A DNA stretch of 64,000 nucleotides from an uncultured Subdoligranulum sp. (GCA_900545545.1 UQZO01000005.1:1-64000), one strand, 5' to 3'; counted from the first letter of the stretch, positions 8,882 through 17,595 are shown. The notes: a model not told the origin generated them from the letters alone. A program made the numbers and translations.

Positions 8882-10063
8882 ATGGATATGCAACGTATGG
8901 AATGGTTGGCGCGTCTGGATGCGCTGGTGGTGTTCCGCAATCTGCTGAACACCCCGCTGCTGCGCGCCCTGCGTGCGGCACTGGCCGCCGAGGAATGGGA
9001 TCTGGGCGGCACGGTGGCCGCCTTTGAGGCCACCCTGTTTGCCCAGGGGACCAACTGGACCGACGCCCTGCTGGACGCCGTGCTGGAGGATGAGAATCTC
9101 TGCCTGCGCACGGCGGCGGGCGGCGATGCGGGCCCGGTGCTGGAAAAGGCGCTTACCGGGGAGCTGGACTTTTTGCAGGCCCTGGGCCGTGCAGGTCTGG
9201 ACGATTTGTGCCACGGCGCGCCGGAGTACCTGCCCCGGTGGGAGGTGACCCCCGACGCCGATTTCCACGCCGCCTATGAAGCCCGCCGGGCGGCGGTGGG
9301 CCAGAAAGGCTACGGCATCTTTGCCCGGCACCACGTCTTTACGCTGGAGGACGGCCATCTTACGCCGGTGCGCTATCCCGATCCCCAGCGGCTGAGCGAG
9401 CTGCCCGGCTATGAGCGGGAGCGGGAGAAGGTCATTGCCAACACCCGGGCACTGCTGGAAGGCAAGCCCACCAACAACGTGCTGCTCTACGGCGACGCGG
9501 GCACCGGCAAATCCAGCACCGTGAAGGCCATTGCCAACGAGTTTGCCCCCGATGGCCTGCGTCTCATTGAGGTGAAGAAGAACCAGCTCTACCAGATTCC
9601 CGCCCTGATGGACGATCTGGCGAAAAATCCGCTGAAGTTCATCCTCTTCATCGACGATTTGAGCTTTGCGGCCAACGACGACAACTTTGCGGCACTGAAA
9701 GCCATTCTGGAAGGCAGCGTGGGCGGCCGCAGCCACAATGTAGTGGTGTACGCCACCAGCAACCGCCGCCATCTGGTGAAGGAATCCATGTCCGACCGCA
9801 GCGGCGACGATCTCCACGCTTCGGATACCCGCCAGGAGCTCATGAGCCTGGCGGCCCGCTTCGGGCTGACGGTGACTTTCCAGCAGCCGGACAAGGAGCG
9901 TTTCGATGCCATCTTGCTGGAACTGGCCCGCCAGTACGGCGTGCAGATGCCCAGCGACCAGCTGTTCATCAAGGGCGCGGCCTTTGCCTTACGGGCGGGC
10001 GGCCGCAGCCCCCGGGTGGCCAAGCAGTTCATCGAGATGCTGGCCGGCGGCGTCAAGGTATAA
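8882..10063 (+). CDS. DUF815-family AAA ATPase
   Basis: 393 residues. The C-terminal two thirds form an AAA-type ATPase: Walker A GDAGTGKSS near residue 205, Walker B FILFIDDLSF near 255, then the sensor-like VVVYATSNRRHLV and an arginine-rich DRSGDDLH loop. The N-terminal about 150 residues are helical and lack a recognised motif. This matches the DUF815 (YifB/ClpX-unrelated) single-domain ATPases found widely in bacteria, whose role is not established. It has its own promoter, an AAAGGA ribosome site and a strong terminator, so it is a single-gene unit between the ilv operon and ilvA. Confidence 0.8.
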   Translation: MDMQRMEWLARLDALVVFRNLLNTPLLRALRAALAAEEWDLGGTVAAFEATLFAQGTNWTDALLDAVLEDENLCLRTAAGGDAGPVLEKALTGELDFLQALGRAGLDDLCHGAPEYLPRWEVTPDADFHAAYEARRAAVGQKGYGIFARHHVFTLEDGHLTPVRYPDPQRLSELPGYEREREKVIANTRALLEGKPTNNVLLYGDAGTGKSSTVKAIANEFAPDGLRLIEVKKNQLYQIPALMDDLAKNPLKFILFIDDLSFAANDDNFAALKAILEGSVGGRSHNVVVYATSNRRHLVKESMSDRSGDDLHASDTRQELMSLAARFGLTVTFQQPDKERFDAILLELARQYGVQMPSDQLFIKGAAFALRAGGRSPRVAKQFIEMLAGGVKV

Positions 10064-10079
10064 AGCAGGACATTTCCGG

Positions 10080-10106
10080 CAGGGACCTTCGGGTCCCTGT
10101 TTTTTT
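10080..10106 (+). terminator. Intrinsic terminator after the DUF815 gene
   Basis: An 8-bp stem (10080-10087 with 10092-10099) with a TTCG loop, followed by seven T. It separates the gene from the convergent ilvA. Confidence 0.92.
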
Positions 10107-11310
10107 ATACGCGCTCGCTGACCAGTTCAAAACCGGCTTCGGTAAGCCGCTGCTTGATTTCCTCGATCTGGGCGGCGTTGCGGGTTTCCAGCCCCAGTTT
10201 GAGGAAGCAGCTGGTAATGGCCATGTTGGTATCGGAGCGGTCGTGGTGAACACTGACCACGTTGGCACCGCAGGCCGAGATGATATCGCTGACCAGGGTG
10301 AGCTGGCCGGGTTTGTCTTCCAGGGCGATCATGAGGTTGGCTTTGCGCCCGCTCATGACCAGGCCGCGGGTGATCACGCGGGAGAGGATGTTCACATCGA
10401 TGTTGCCGCCCGAGATCAGGCAGACCACCTTTTTGCCCGCCAGGGGCAGCTTGCCGAAGAGGGCTGCCGCCACCGGGGTGGCACCGGCGCCCTCGGCCAC
10501 CAGCTTCTGATTTTCCATCAGCGAAAGGATGGCCGCGGCGATCTCGTCCTCGCTGACGGTGACGATGTCGTCCACATAGTTTTCCACCATCTGATAGGTG
10601 GTCTCGCCGGGGGTCTTGACGGCGATGCCGTCGGCGAAGGTATTGACCCGTTCCAGCGTCTGGTACTGGTGGGCGTGGAAGGCGCGCTCCATGCTGGGAG
10701 CCCCCGCCGCCTGGACGCCGTATACCTTCACATCGGGGCGCAGGCTCTTGATGGCAAAGGCCACGCCGGAGATCAGTCCGCCGCCACCCACCGGTACGAT
10801 GACCGCATCCACATCGGGCAGCTGGTCGAGAATCTCCAGGCCGATGGTTCCTTGCCCCGCGATGACCAGTTCATCATCGTAAGGGTGAATGAAGGTCATG
10901 CCCGTTTCTTCCTGCAGTTCCACGGCACGGTCGTGGGCGTCATCGTAGGTGCCCTTGACCAGCTCCACCTCGGCGCCCAGGCGCTTGGTGCTTTCCACCT
11001 TCATGATGGGGGCGCCGTCCGGCATGCAGACCACGCTTTTGATGCCCATCCGGGTGGCGGCCAGCGCCACGCCCTGGGCGTGGTTGCCCGCCGAACAGGC
11101 AATGACGCCCTTGGCGCGTTCTTCCTCGGTGAGCTGGCTGATTTTATAGTAGGCACCGCGCACCTTGAAGCTGCCGGTCACCTGCAGGTTCTCGGTCTTG
11201 AGATAGAGGTCGGTATCCGGGCAGAGCCGAGGCGCGGCAATGAGGTCGGTCTTGCGCGCGATTTGCTTAAGAATGAATTTGGCGTGATAGATCTTATCCA
11301 ATGTCAGCAT
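10105..11310 (-). CDS. ilvA: Threonine ammonia-lyase (threonine dehydratase) with ACT domain
   Basis: 401 residues. A PLP enzyme that deaminates threonine to 2-oxobutyrate, the isoleucine-specific precursor. The PLP lysine lies in TGSFKVRGAYYK, the glycine-rich phosphate loop is VPVGGGGLISG, and SAGNHAQGVA is typical. The last about 75 residues form one ACT domain (LMIALEDKPGQLTLVSDIIS), so this is the short TdcB/IlvA form, not the long two-ACT enzyme. The ATG at 11310 has a GGGGGAG site. The gene is close to, but transcribed separately from, ilvBNCD and supplies its substrate. Whether it serves synthesis or catabolism is not decided by sequence. Confidence 0.92.
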   Translation of the reverse strand: MLTLDKIYHAKFILKQIARKTDLIAAPRLCPDTDLYLKTENLQVTGSFKVRGAYYKISQLTEEERAKGVIACSAGNHAQGVALAATRMGIKSVVCMPDGAPIMKVESTKRLGAEVELVKGTYDDAHDRAVELQEETGMTFIHPYDDELVIAGQGTIGLEILDQLPDVDAVIVPVGGGGLISGVAFAIKSLRPDVKVYGVQAAGAPSMERAFHAHQYQTLERVNTFADGIAVKTPGETTYQMVENYVDDIVTVSEDEIAAAILSLMENQKLVAEGAGATPVAAALFGKLPLAGKKVVCLISGGNIDVNILSRVITRGLVMSGRKANLMIALEDKPGQLTLVSDIISACGANVVSVHHDRSDTNMAITSCFLKLGLETRNAAQIEEIKQRLTEAGFELVSERV

Positions 11311-11341
11311 GGACGTCTCCCCCTCGTTTGACAAATAGCAC

Positions 11342-11394
11342 AGCCCGACCCGGAAAAACTTCCGGACCGGGCTTTGGATTGCTCCCTTGCAATC
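11342..11394 (-). promoter_or_regulatory. Two adjacent hairpins in the ilvA leader
   Basis: The roughly 93-base leader between the promoter and ilvA folds into a 6-bp hairpin (11377-11382 with 11389-11394) and then a 14-bp hairpin with two G-U pairs (11342-11355 with 11360-11373, AAAC loop). No T-run follows, so this is not an intrinsic terminator. It may affect translation or RNA stability; its function is unknown. Confidence 0.55.
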
Positions 11395-11409
11395 TGTGGC
11401 GCTTGTTTG

Positions 11410-11438
11410 ATTATAGTTGAGCATTTCTAATTTGTAAA
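11410..11438 (-). promoter_or_regulatory. Promoter of ilvA
   Basis: TTTACA (complement of 11433-11438), a 17-bp spacer and a perfect TATAAT (complement of 11410-11415). Confidence 0.85.
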
Positions 11439-11540
11439 GTGAAAATAATTCATGTTTAAAACTATCATTTGATTGCACAAAGTTCCTATACTGTTTTTGT
11501 GCAGTATTCCCAATTTTTAGTCATTCTTGTTTTGTCTGAC

Positions 11541-11571
11541 AAAAAAGCAGGCGCACCGCCTCTACGCGGTG
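11541..11571 (-). terminator. Terminator of the aldose-epimerase-like gene
   Basis: A roughly 12-bp GC-rich stem (left arm 11548-11559, right arm ending near 11575) is followed on the minus strand by six T (complement of 11541-11546). It lies about 35 bases after the stop codon. Confidence 0.9.
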
Positions 11572-11609
11572 CGCCTGTGGGGAAACTGCCTTTTAAAAGT
11601 AAAACCGTA

Positions 11610-12482
11610 TTATTCGATGGTGATGGACCAGGCAAAGGTCTTTTCGGCGCCGGGGGCCAGCGTTTCATGCTTGCCCGCCTCGTTGACCGAGTTGGCCCAG
11701 CCGTTCCAGGGCTCCATGCAGACAAACCGCTCGGCATCCTGCTGCCAGAGCACGCCGTTGCCGAAGCAGCTCTCGTCGAAGGCCACCGTCACCTTGTGGC
11801 CGTTGCCGGCATCCTGCATGATCATGGGGCTCTTGACGCCGGTGAGCAGCCGGATGGAATCGGCGCTGCCGGGTTTGCGGGTCAGGGTGATGACCTCGGG
11901 CGCAGCGGGCTGCTCGCCCTTGGCATCCTCGGAGCAGGTGGCCGCCTGGATAGCAAAGGAAACGTTATCCAGGTTGCTGGCGGCAAAATAGGGGTGGAAG
12001 CCCACGCTGAAAGGCATCTCCTTGTCGCCGTGGTTGGCCACCGTCAGGGCCAGCGTAGCGGTGTTGCCGCACAGCGTGTAGCGCATGGTGAGCAAGAACT
12101 CAAAGGGATAGACGAACTTGGTCAGGCCGTTGGGGGCCAGGGTCAGCTCGATGGCGTCATCGGCCGCGGTCTTGACCTGCCAGGGCACCAGATCGGCCAG
12201 ACCGTGGATCTCGATGGGGCAGTCGGCGCCGTCGAAATGATGGACGCCGCCGTCCGGTCTGCCGCAGTTGGGGAACAGGATGGGAATGCCGCAGCGGGGG
12301 CGGTCGGTGGATTCAAAGTTTTTGTCCCGCAGCCAGAGATATTCCTCGCCGTTTTTGGTAAAGGAAGTGGCCATGCCGCCCTTTTCGGGGGTGACGGTGA
12401 AGGCGTATTCCCCGTCGGTCAGCGTCAGGGTTTTGTAATGAACACCGTACTTTTCATGCGTTCCGGTTTGGATGGTAGACAT
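11610..12482 (-). CDS. Aldose 1-epimerase family protein
   Basis: 290 residues of the galactose-mutarotase-like beta-sandwich fold. Visible family features are the N-terminal GGMATSF segment, GIPILFPNCGR, the histidine in EIHGLADLVPW, and SVGFHPYFA. The protein resembles the LacX/YihR or glucose-6-phosphate 1-epimerase branch more than GalM. These enzymes equilibrate alpha and beta anomers of sugars or sugar phosphates. The substrate is unknown. The ATG at 12482 has a GAGGTG site; an upstream in-frame ATG at 12500 lacks one. It diverges from uxaC, which hints at a link to sugar or sugar-acid use. Confidence 0.85.
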   Translation of the reverse strand: MSTIQTGTHEKYGVHYKTLTLTDGEYAFTVTPEKGGMATSFTKNGEEYLWLRDKNFESTDRPRCGIPILFPNCGRPDGGVHHFDGADCPIEIHGLADLVPWQVKTAADDAIELTLAPNGLTKFVYPFEFLLTMRYTLCGNTATLALTVANHGDKEMPFSVGFHPYFAASNLDNVSFAIQAATCSEDAKGEQPAAPEVITLTRKPGSADSIRLLTGVKSPMIMQDAGNGHKVTVAFDESCFGNGVLWQQDAERFVCMEPWNGWANSVNEAGKHETLAPGAEKTFAWSITIE

Positions 12483-12588
12483 ATGAGCACCTCGTTTCAA
12501 AATTCAGGCCGCGGCCCTGCACCGGGGTTTGCATTCCGTGCGGCACACCGCCCCACGCCCCCTGCATTTCAGCCTTTCGATACTGGCT

Positions 12589-12617
12589 ATTGTAAAGACT
12601 TTTTCCGGGTCCGTCAA
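12589..12617 (-). promoter_or_regulatory. Promoter of the aldose-epimerase-like gene
   Basis: TTGACG (complement of 12612-12617), a 17-bp spacer and TACAAT (complement of 12589-12594), about 105 bases upstream of the start codon. Confidence 0.75.
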
Positions 12618-12676
12618 GGCCGTCCGCCGCCCCAAAGGGACGGATTTTGCGCATAGGGCGGTTATTTTTTTGCTTT

Positions 12677-12709
12677 CCGCATCTTGTACAAGAAAGTTGC
12701 GGTTTTTTT
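12677..12709 (+). promoter_or_regulatory. Palindrome/terminator-like element upstream of uxaC
   Basis: A perfect 12-bp palindrome TCTTGTACAAGA (12682-12693) lies inside a short outer stem (CCGCA with TGCGG) followed by seven T. It can be read as a regulator operator in the divergent uxaC/epimerase region, or as a + strand terminator for an unrecognised short RNA. The rest of this 407-base gene-free stretch holds only the two promoters. Confidence 0.4.
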
Positions 12710-12744
12710 GGCAACATTTTCGTGTATCCCGCAATTTTTACAAC

Positions 12745-12773
12745 TTGTTGCCATGGGAGCAATTCTGTATAAT
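12745..12773 (+). promoter_or_regulatory. Promoter of uxaC
   Basis: Weak -35 TTGTTG (12745-12750), a 17-bp spacer and perfect -10 TATAAT (12768-12773). A weak -35 would fit activator or repressor control. Confidence 0.65.
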
Positions 12774-12889
12774 AGTAGCAGAGTATGCGTTTTTCGTGCA
12801 CCGAAGCAGCGCAAAGTTTGCGCCATGCCCGGTCCTGAGCGCACCACCGGTTCGACCCCTGAATCTTTACTGTGAAGGAGCGTCTGTAT

Positions 12890-14332
12890 ATGAAAGCATT
12901 TATGGACAAGGACTTTTTGCTGGATAACCCCACCGCCCAGCATCTGTACCACGATTACGCGGCCAAGCTGCCCATCATCGATTATCACTGCCACATTCCC
13001 CCGCAGGAAATCTATGAGGACCGCCGTTTTGAGAACATCGCCCAGGTCTGGCTGGGCGGCCATCAGGTGCTGGCCGACGGCACCGACGCCTACTTCGGCG
13101 ACCACTACAAGTGGCGCGTGATGCGCTCCAACGGCGTGCCCGAGGAGTATATCACCGGCGACAAGCCCGACCGCGAGCGCTTCCAGAAATTTGCCGAAGC
13201 GCTGGAGATGGCCATCGGCAACCCGATGTACACCTGGTGCCACCTGGAGCTGAAGAAATACTTCGGCTACGACGGCGTGCTCAACGGCGACACCGCCGAG
13301 GAAGTGTGGAACCTGTGCAACGACAAGCTGCAGCACGACCCCAACATGACGGTGCGCGGCCTGATCAAGCAGAGCAACGTGGCCATGGTGGGCACCACCG
13401 ATGACCCCATCGATTCTCTGGAATGGCACAAGAAGATCAAGGAAGACCCCAGCATTGACGTGGTGGTGGCACCTTCCTTCCGCCCCGACAAGGCCACCAA
13501 CATCCTCAAGCCCGGCTTTGCCGACTATATCCACCAGCTGGAAAAAGTGGTCGGCCGCGAGTTCAAGTGCGTGGGCTGCGTGATCAGCGCCCTGGAAGAG
13601 CGCCTGAAGTTCTTTGTGGAGATGGGCTGCCGCGCCGCCGACCAGGGCCTGGACTACGTGCCCTATGTGGAGACCGACGCCGACAAGGCTACCACCGCCT
13701 TCAAGAAGGCCATGGCCGGTGAGACCCTGACCAAGGAAGAGGGCGACGCCTACACCACCTATGTGCTGCTGGCCATGGGCCGCCTGTACAAGAAGTACAA
13801 CGTTGTGATGCAGATCCACTACAGCTGCCTGCGCAACCCCAACACCAAGATGTTCAAGAAGCTGGGCCCCGACACCGGCTTTGACATGATCGCCGTGACC
13901 GAGGGCAGCGTGCCGCTGAGCAAACTGCTGAGCAAGCTGACCGAAACCGACGAGTGCCCCCGCATCATCCTGTACAGCCTGAACCCCTCCGACACCGACA
14001 TGCTGGGCACCATGCTGGGTTCCTTCCAGGGCGACGAGGTCCCCGGCAAGATCCAGCTGGGCTCCGCCTGGTGGTTCTGCGATACCAACGACGGCATGTA
14101 CCAGCAGATGCGCACCCTGGCCCGCCTGGGCCTGCTGGGCAACTTCATCGGCATGCTCACCGACAGCCGCAGCTTCCTGAGCTACACCCGCCACGAACTG
14201 TTCCGCCGCCTGATGTGCAACCTGGTAGGCGAATGGGTGGAGAACGGCCAGTACCCCAACGACGAAAAGGCCCTGAAGAAGATCGTCGAGGGCATCAGCT
14301 ACTACAACGCCAAGCGTTACTTCGGCCTGTAA
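12890..14332 (+). CDS. uxaC: Glucuronate (uronate) isomerase
   Basis: 480 residues, the normal length of UxaC. It interconverts D-glucuronate/D-fructuronate and D-galacturonate/D-tagaturonate, the first step of hexuronate catabolism. The N-terminal amidohydrolase-like metal motif IIDYHCHIPPQEI, MRSNGVPEEYITGD, and the C-terminal GSAWWFCDTNDGM and LTDSRSFLSYTRHELFRR segments are intact. The ATG at 12890 has GAAGGAG upstream; the in-frame GTG at 12872 does not. No other uronate genes are nearby. Codon use is very GC-rich, suggesting good expression. Confidence 0.96.
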   Translation: MKAFMDKDFLLDNPTAQHLYHDYAAKLPIIDYHCHIPPQEIYEDRRFENIAQVWLGGHQVLADGTDAYFGDHYKWRVMRSNGVPEEYITGDKPDRERFQKFAEALEMAIGNPMYTWCHLELKKYFGYDGVLNGDTAEEVWNLCNDKLQHDPNMTVRGLIKQSNVAMVGTTDDPIDSLEWHKKIKEDPSIDVVVAPSFRPDKATNILKPGFADYIHQLEKVVGREFKCVGCVISALEERLKFFVEMGCRAADQGLDYVPYVETDADKATTAFKKAMAGETLTKEEGDAYTTYVLLAMGRLYKKYNVVMQIHYSCLRNPNTKMFKKLGPDTGFDMIAVTEGSVPLSKLLSKLTETDECPRIILYSLNPSDTDMLGTMLGSFQGDEVPGKIQLGSAWWFCDTNDGMYQQMRTLARLGLLGNFIGMLTDSRSFLSYTRHELFRRLMCNLVGEWVENGQYPNDEKALKKIVEGISYYNAKRYFGL

Positions 14333-14348
14333 TTTTCCCCGGATCCAT

Positions 14349-14384
14349 AAAAAAGAGGACCACCTTCCGGTGGTCCTCTTTTTT
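14349..14384. terminator. Bidirectional terminator between uxaC and nrdG
   Basis: A 10-bp stem (14355-14364 with 14369-14378) with a TTCC loop is flanked by six A on the left and six T on the right, so it can stop transcription from both convergent genes. Confidence 0.93.
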
Positions 14385-14391
14385 GGTTTGC

Positions 14392-14940
14392 TCACATCTT
14401 GTGGTCGGCAAAAATAGGGTCATCCTGCCAAAGGACCACATGCCCCGCGGCGCGGGTCTTGTTCATGTCGATGATGCGCTGGTTGCTGGACCCGCGGAAC
14501 CGCAGGCTGATATCGTACTTATCCTGCACGAAATCCCCGTCCACCAGCACGTCGATGTACTGCAGCAGCTCGTCGGTCACCTCGCAGCGGCCGGGGCCGG
14601 GCTGCAAAACTTCCGTCTCATAATGGTTGCCGGTATAGCACCAGATGGTCTTTTGGGGGAACAATACCTTTACATTCTTTATAAAGGGCAGCAGTTCCCG
14701 CTGGTTCTCCGGTTCCAGCGGCTCGCCCCCCAGCAGCGAAAGGCCGTTGATGTACTCCGGCTCCAGACTTTCCAGGATCTTGTTGCGGACCTCCTTGGTA
14801 AACGGTTCGCCATAATGGAAATCCCACGCCACCGCATTGAAACAGTTGGGGCAGTGGCGCCGGCAGCCGGAGACAAACAGGCTGGTGCGCACACCCTCGC
14901 CGTTGGCGATGTCGCAGTACTTGATGGTTGCGTAATTCAT
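14392..14940 (-). CDS. nrdG: Anaerobic ribonucleotide reductase activating protein (radical SAM)
   Basis: 182 residues. NrdG uses S-adenosylmethionine and a [4Fe-4S] cluster to create the glycyl radical on NrdD. The cluster motif CRRHCPNCF (CxxxCxxC) is near residue 27, followed by the glycine-rich SAM segment LSLLGGEPLEPEN. The ATG at 14940 has a GAGGAG site; the frame is open further upstream but without a start signal. It is divergent from nrdD, and each side has an NrdR-like box, so the pair is probably co-regulated although not in one operon. Confidence 0.95.
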   Translation of the reverse strand: MNYATIKYCDIANGEGVRTSLFVSGCRRHCPNCFNAVAWDFHYGEPFTKEVRNKILESLEPEYINGLSLLGGEPLEPENQRELLPFIKNVKVLFPQKTIWCYTGNHYETEVLQPGPGRCEVTDELLQYIDVLVDGDFVQDKYDISLRFRGSSNQRIIDMNKTRAAGHVVLWQDDPIFADHKM

Positions 14941-14971
14941 ACTGGGCAAACTCCTCTTGTAGATTGTGGTG

Positions 14972-14987
14972 CCCCTATATCTTGTGG
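14972..14987. promoter_or_regulatory. NrdR-like box on the nrdG side
   Basis: CCCCTATATCTTGTGG, a degenerate match to the palindromic NrdR consensus. It shares its right half exactly with the box before nrdD. It lies about 25-40 bases downstream of the predicted nrdG transcription start. Confidence 0.6.
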
Positions 14988-15019
14988 TGCAGGGCGGTCC
15001 AGGCCCTACGGGCACCCAC

Positions 15020-15048
15020 AGTATACCAGCTTTGCCGCTGCCCCGCAA
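15020..15048 (-). promoter_or_regulatory. Promoter of nrdG
   Basis: TTGCGG (complement of 15043-15048), a 17-bp spacer and TATACT (complement of 15020-15025). Confidence 0.6.
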
Positions 15049-15205
15049 GCCCCCGGGGCATTTCAGGTGCCGTTTTTTCATCGCTGTATCGCGTTTTTGT
15101 ATACATCTTCTCAAATTTACCAAAAAACAGGGGTGATTTTCGTCACCCAATTTTTAGACGATGGGACGCCAAAATCGGAATATTTTGTTTATTCTTGTTT
15201 TAAAA

Positions 15206-15221
15206 CCACAATATCTTGTGG
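15206..15221. promoter_or_regulatory. NrdR-like box on the nrdD side
   Basis: CCACAATATCTTGTGG, a good palindrome fitting the NrdR repressor consensus, placed about 10 bases upstream of the nrdD -35 box. NrdR represses ribonucleotide reductase genes when dATP is abundant. Confidence 0.7.
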
Positions 15222-15230
15222 TTTTGTCTC

Positions 15231-15259
15231 TTGACTTTTCTCGCCCGGCGCTGTAAGAT
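15231..15259 (+). promoter_or_regulatory. Promoter of nrdD
   Basis: TTGACT (15231-15236), a 17-bp spacer and TAAGAT (15254-15259), giving a leader of about 105 bases. Confidence 0.65.
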
Positions 15260-15372
15260 AATTGTGCTCGCAAATCGGACTTTGTACGCTTCGGCATATA
15301 AGTCGTTTATTATACATTCCGTTATAAATTCTGCGACGGTTTTAACGGAGCATTCAATTGAGGAGAACCAGC

Positions 15373-17595
15373 ATGAAGATCATCAAGCGCAACGGCAGTG
15401 AAGCCGTTTTCGACATCACCAAAATCATTGCGGCGATCACCAAGGCCAACAACGTTGTGCCCGAGAGCCAGCGCCTGACGAATCACCAGATCATCGAAAT
15501 TGCCGACAAGGTCCAGGCCAGCTGCCTGAGCCGCGGTCACGCGATGAACGTGGAAGAGATCCAGGATATCGTCGAGGACGCCATCATGGCTACCGGTGCC
15601 TATGAAGTCGCCCGCAAATACATCACCTACCGCTATGTGCAGAGCCTCAAGCGCACCCACAACACCACCGACGACCGGATCCTTTCGCTGATCGAGTGCA
15701 ACAACGAGGAAGTCAAGCAGGAGAACTCCAACAAGAACCCCACCGTCAACAGCGTCCAGCGCGACTACATGGCCGGTGAGGTCAGCAAGGACCTGACCAT
15801 GCGCATGCTGCTGCCCCCGGAGGTCGTGAAGGCCCACGAGGAAGGCATCATCCACTTCCATGATGCCGACTACTACGCCCAGCACATGCACAACTGCGAT
15901 CTCGTCAACCTGGACGACATGCTGCAGAACGGCACCGTCATCAGCGGCACCCTCATCGAGAAGCCCCATTCCTTCTCCACCGCCTGCAACATCGCCACCC
16001 AGATCATCGCCCAGGTGGCTTCCAGCCAGTACGGCGGCCAGAGCATCAGCCTGACCCACCTGGCCCCCTTCGTGGACGTGAGCCGCAAGAAGATCCGCCG
16101 CGATGTGGAAGCCGAGATGAAGGAGCTGGGCATTGATCCCGGTGAAGAGAAGATTTCCGAGATTGTGGAAGCCCGCCTGCGCGAGGAGATCAAGCGCGGC
16201 GTGCAGACCATCCAGTACCAGGTCGTCACCCTGATGACCACCAACGGCCAGGCACCGTTCATCACGGTGTTCATGTATCTGGGCGAAGCCGGCGACAACC
16301 AGCGCCTGAAGTCCGACCTGGCCATCATCATTGAAGAGATGCTGCGCCAGCGCTACCAGGGCGTCAAGAACGAGGCCGGCGTCTGGATCACCCCCGCCTT
16401 CCCCAAGCTGATCTACGTGCTGGAGGAAGACAACATCCGCGAGGGTACCCCCTATTTCTACCTCACCAAGCTCGCTGCCAAGTGCACCGCCAAGCGGATG
16501 GTGCCCGACTACATCAGCGAGAAGAAGATGAAGGAATACAAGCTGTCCAAGGGCGAGACCGAGGGCAACGGCGACGTGTACACCTGCATGGGCTGCCGCA
16601 GCTTCCTGACCCCCGACCGCTCCGGCAACGGCTGGGACAACGTGGCCAACGCCAAGAACTACGACGGCAAGCCCAAGTACTACGGCCGCTTCAACCAGGG
16701 CGTGGTCACCATCAACCTGGTGGATGTGGCGCTGTCCAGCGGCGGCGACTTCGACAAGTTCTGGAAGATCTTCGATGAGCGTCTGGAACTCTGCCACAAG
16801 GCCCTGATGTGCCGCCACAACCGCCTGAAGGGCACCCTGAGCGACGCCGCCCCCATCCTGTGGCAGTACGGCGCCCTGGCCCGCCTGGAAAAGGGCGAGC
16901 CCATCGACAAGCTGCTGTACGGCGGTTACTCCACCATCAGCCTGGGCTATGCGGGCCTGTATGAGTGCTGCAAGTATATGACCGGCAAGAGCCACACCGA
17001 CCCGGCTGCCAAGCCCTTTGCCCTGCATGTCATGCAGCACATGAATGACGCCTGCCAGGCCTGGAAGAAGCAGCACGACATCGACTTCAGCCTCTACGGC
17101 ACCCCGCTGGAGTCCACCACCTACAAGTTTGCCAAGTGCCTGCAGAAGCGGTTCGGCATCATCCCCGGCATCACCGACCGCAACTATATCACCAACTCCT
17201 ACCACGTCCATGTAGCCGAGCAGATCGACGCCTTCACCAAGCTGAAATTCGAGAGTGATTTCCAGAAACTCAGCCCGGGCGGCGCCATCAGCTACGTGGA
17301 AGTGCCCAACATGCAGGATAACCTGGAGGCCGTTATCAAGGTCATGCAGTTCATCTACGACAACATCATGTATGCCGAGCTGAACACCAAGAGCGACTAC
17401 TGCCAGGTTTGCGGTTACGACGGTGAGATCAGCATCGTCGAGGAGGACGGCAAGCTGATCTGGGAATGCCCCAAGTGCCACAACCGTGACCAGAACAAGC
17501 TCAACGTAGCCCGCCGTACCTGCGGCTACATCGGCACCCAGTTCTGGAACCAGGGCCGCACCGCCGAGATCAAGGACCGCGTGCTGCACCTGTAA
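15373..17595 (+). CDS. nrdD: Anaerobic ribonucleoside-triphosphate reductase (class III, glycyl radical)
   Basis: 740 residues. It reduces NTPs to dNTPs without oxygen. An N-terminal ATP-cone allosteric domain occupies about residues 1-95 (KIIKRNGSEAVFDITKI). The catalytic barrel follows, and the C-terminus carries a zinc site (CQVCGYDGE ... CPKC) and the glycyl-radical motif RRTCGYIG with the radical glycine at about residue 718. The ATG at 15373 follows a GAGGAG site. Divergent from its activase nrdG. This enzyme makes an anaerobic lifestyle very likely. Confidence 0.97.
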   Translation: MKIIKRNGSEAVFDITKIIAAITKANNVVPESQRLTNHQIIEIADKVQASCLSRGHAMNVEEIQDIVEDAIMATGAYEVARKYITYRYVQSLKRTHNTTDDRILSLIECNNEEVKQENSNKNPTVNSVQRDYMAGEVSKDLTMRMLLPPEVVKAHEEGIIHFHDADYYAQHMHNCDLVNLDDMLQNGTVISGTLIEKPHSFSTACNIATQIIAQVASSQYGGQSISLTHLAPFVDVSRKKIRRDVEAEMKELGIDPGEEKISEIVEARLREEIKRGVQTIQYQVVTLMTTNGQAPFITVFMYLGEAGDNQRLKSDLAIIIEEMLRQRYQGVKNEAGVWITPAFPKLIYVLEEDNIREGTPYFYLTKLAAKCTAKRMVPDYISEKKMKEYKLSKGETEGNGDVYTCMGCRSFLTPDRSGNGWDNVANAKNYDGKPKYYGRFNQGVVTINLVDVALSSGGDFDKFWKIFDERLELCHKALMCRHNRLKGTLSDAAPILWQYGALARLEKGEPIDKLLYGGYSTISLGYAGLYECCKYMTGKSHTDPAAKPFALHVMQHMNDACQAWKKQHDIDFSLYGTPLESTTYKFAKCLQKRFGIIPGITDRNYITNSYHVHVAEQIDAFTKLKFESDFQKLSPGGAISYVEVPNMQDNLEAVIKVMQFIYDNIMYAELNTKSDYCQVCGYDGEISIVEEDGKLIWECPKCHNRDQNKLNVARRTCGYIGTQFWNQGRTAEIKDRVLHL

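Noticed and set aside
14941..15372. Coding sequence in the nrdG-nrdD intergenic region, where the nrdG frame stays open to 15150
   Set aside because: No start signal upstream of 14940. The region is accounted for by two promoters and two NrdR-like boxes.
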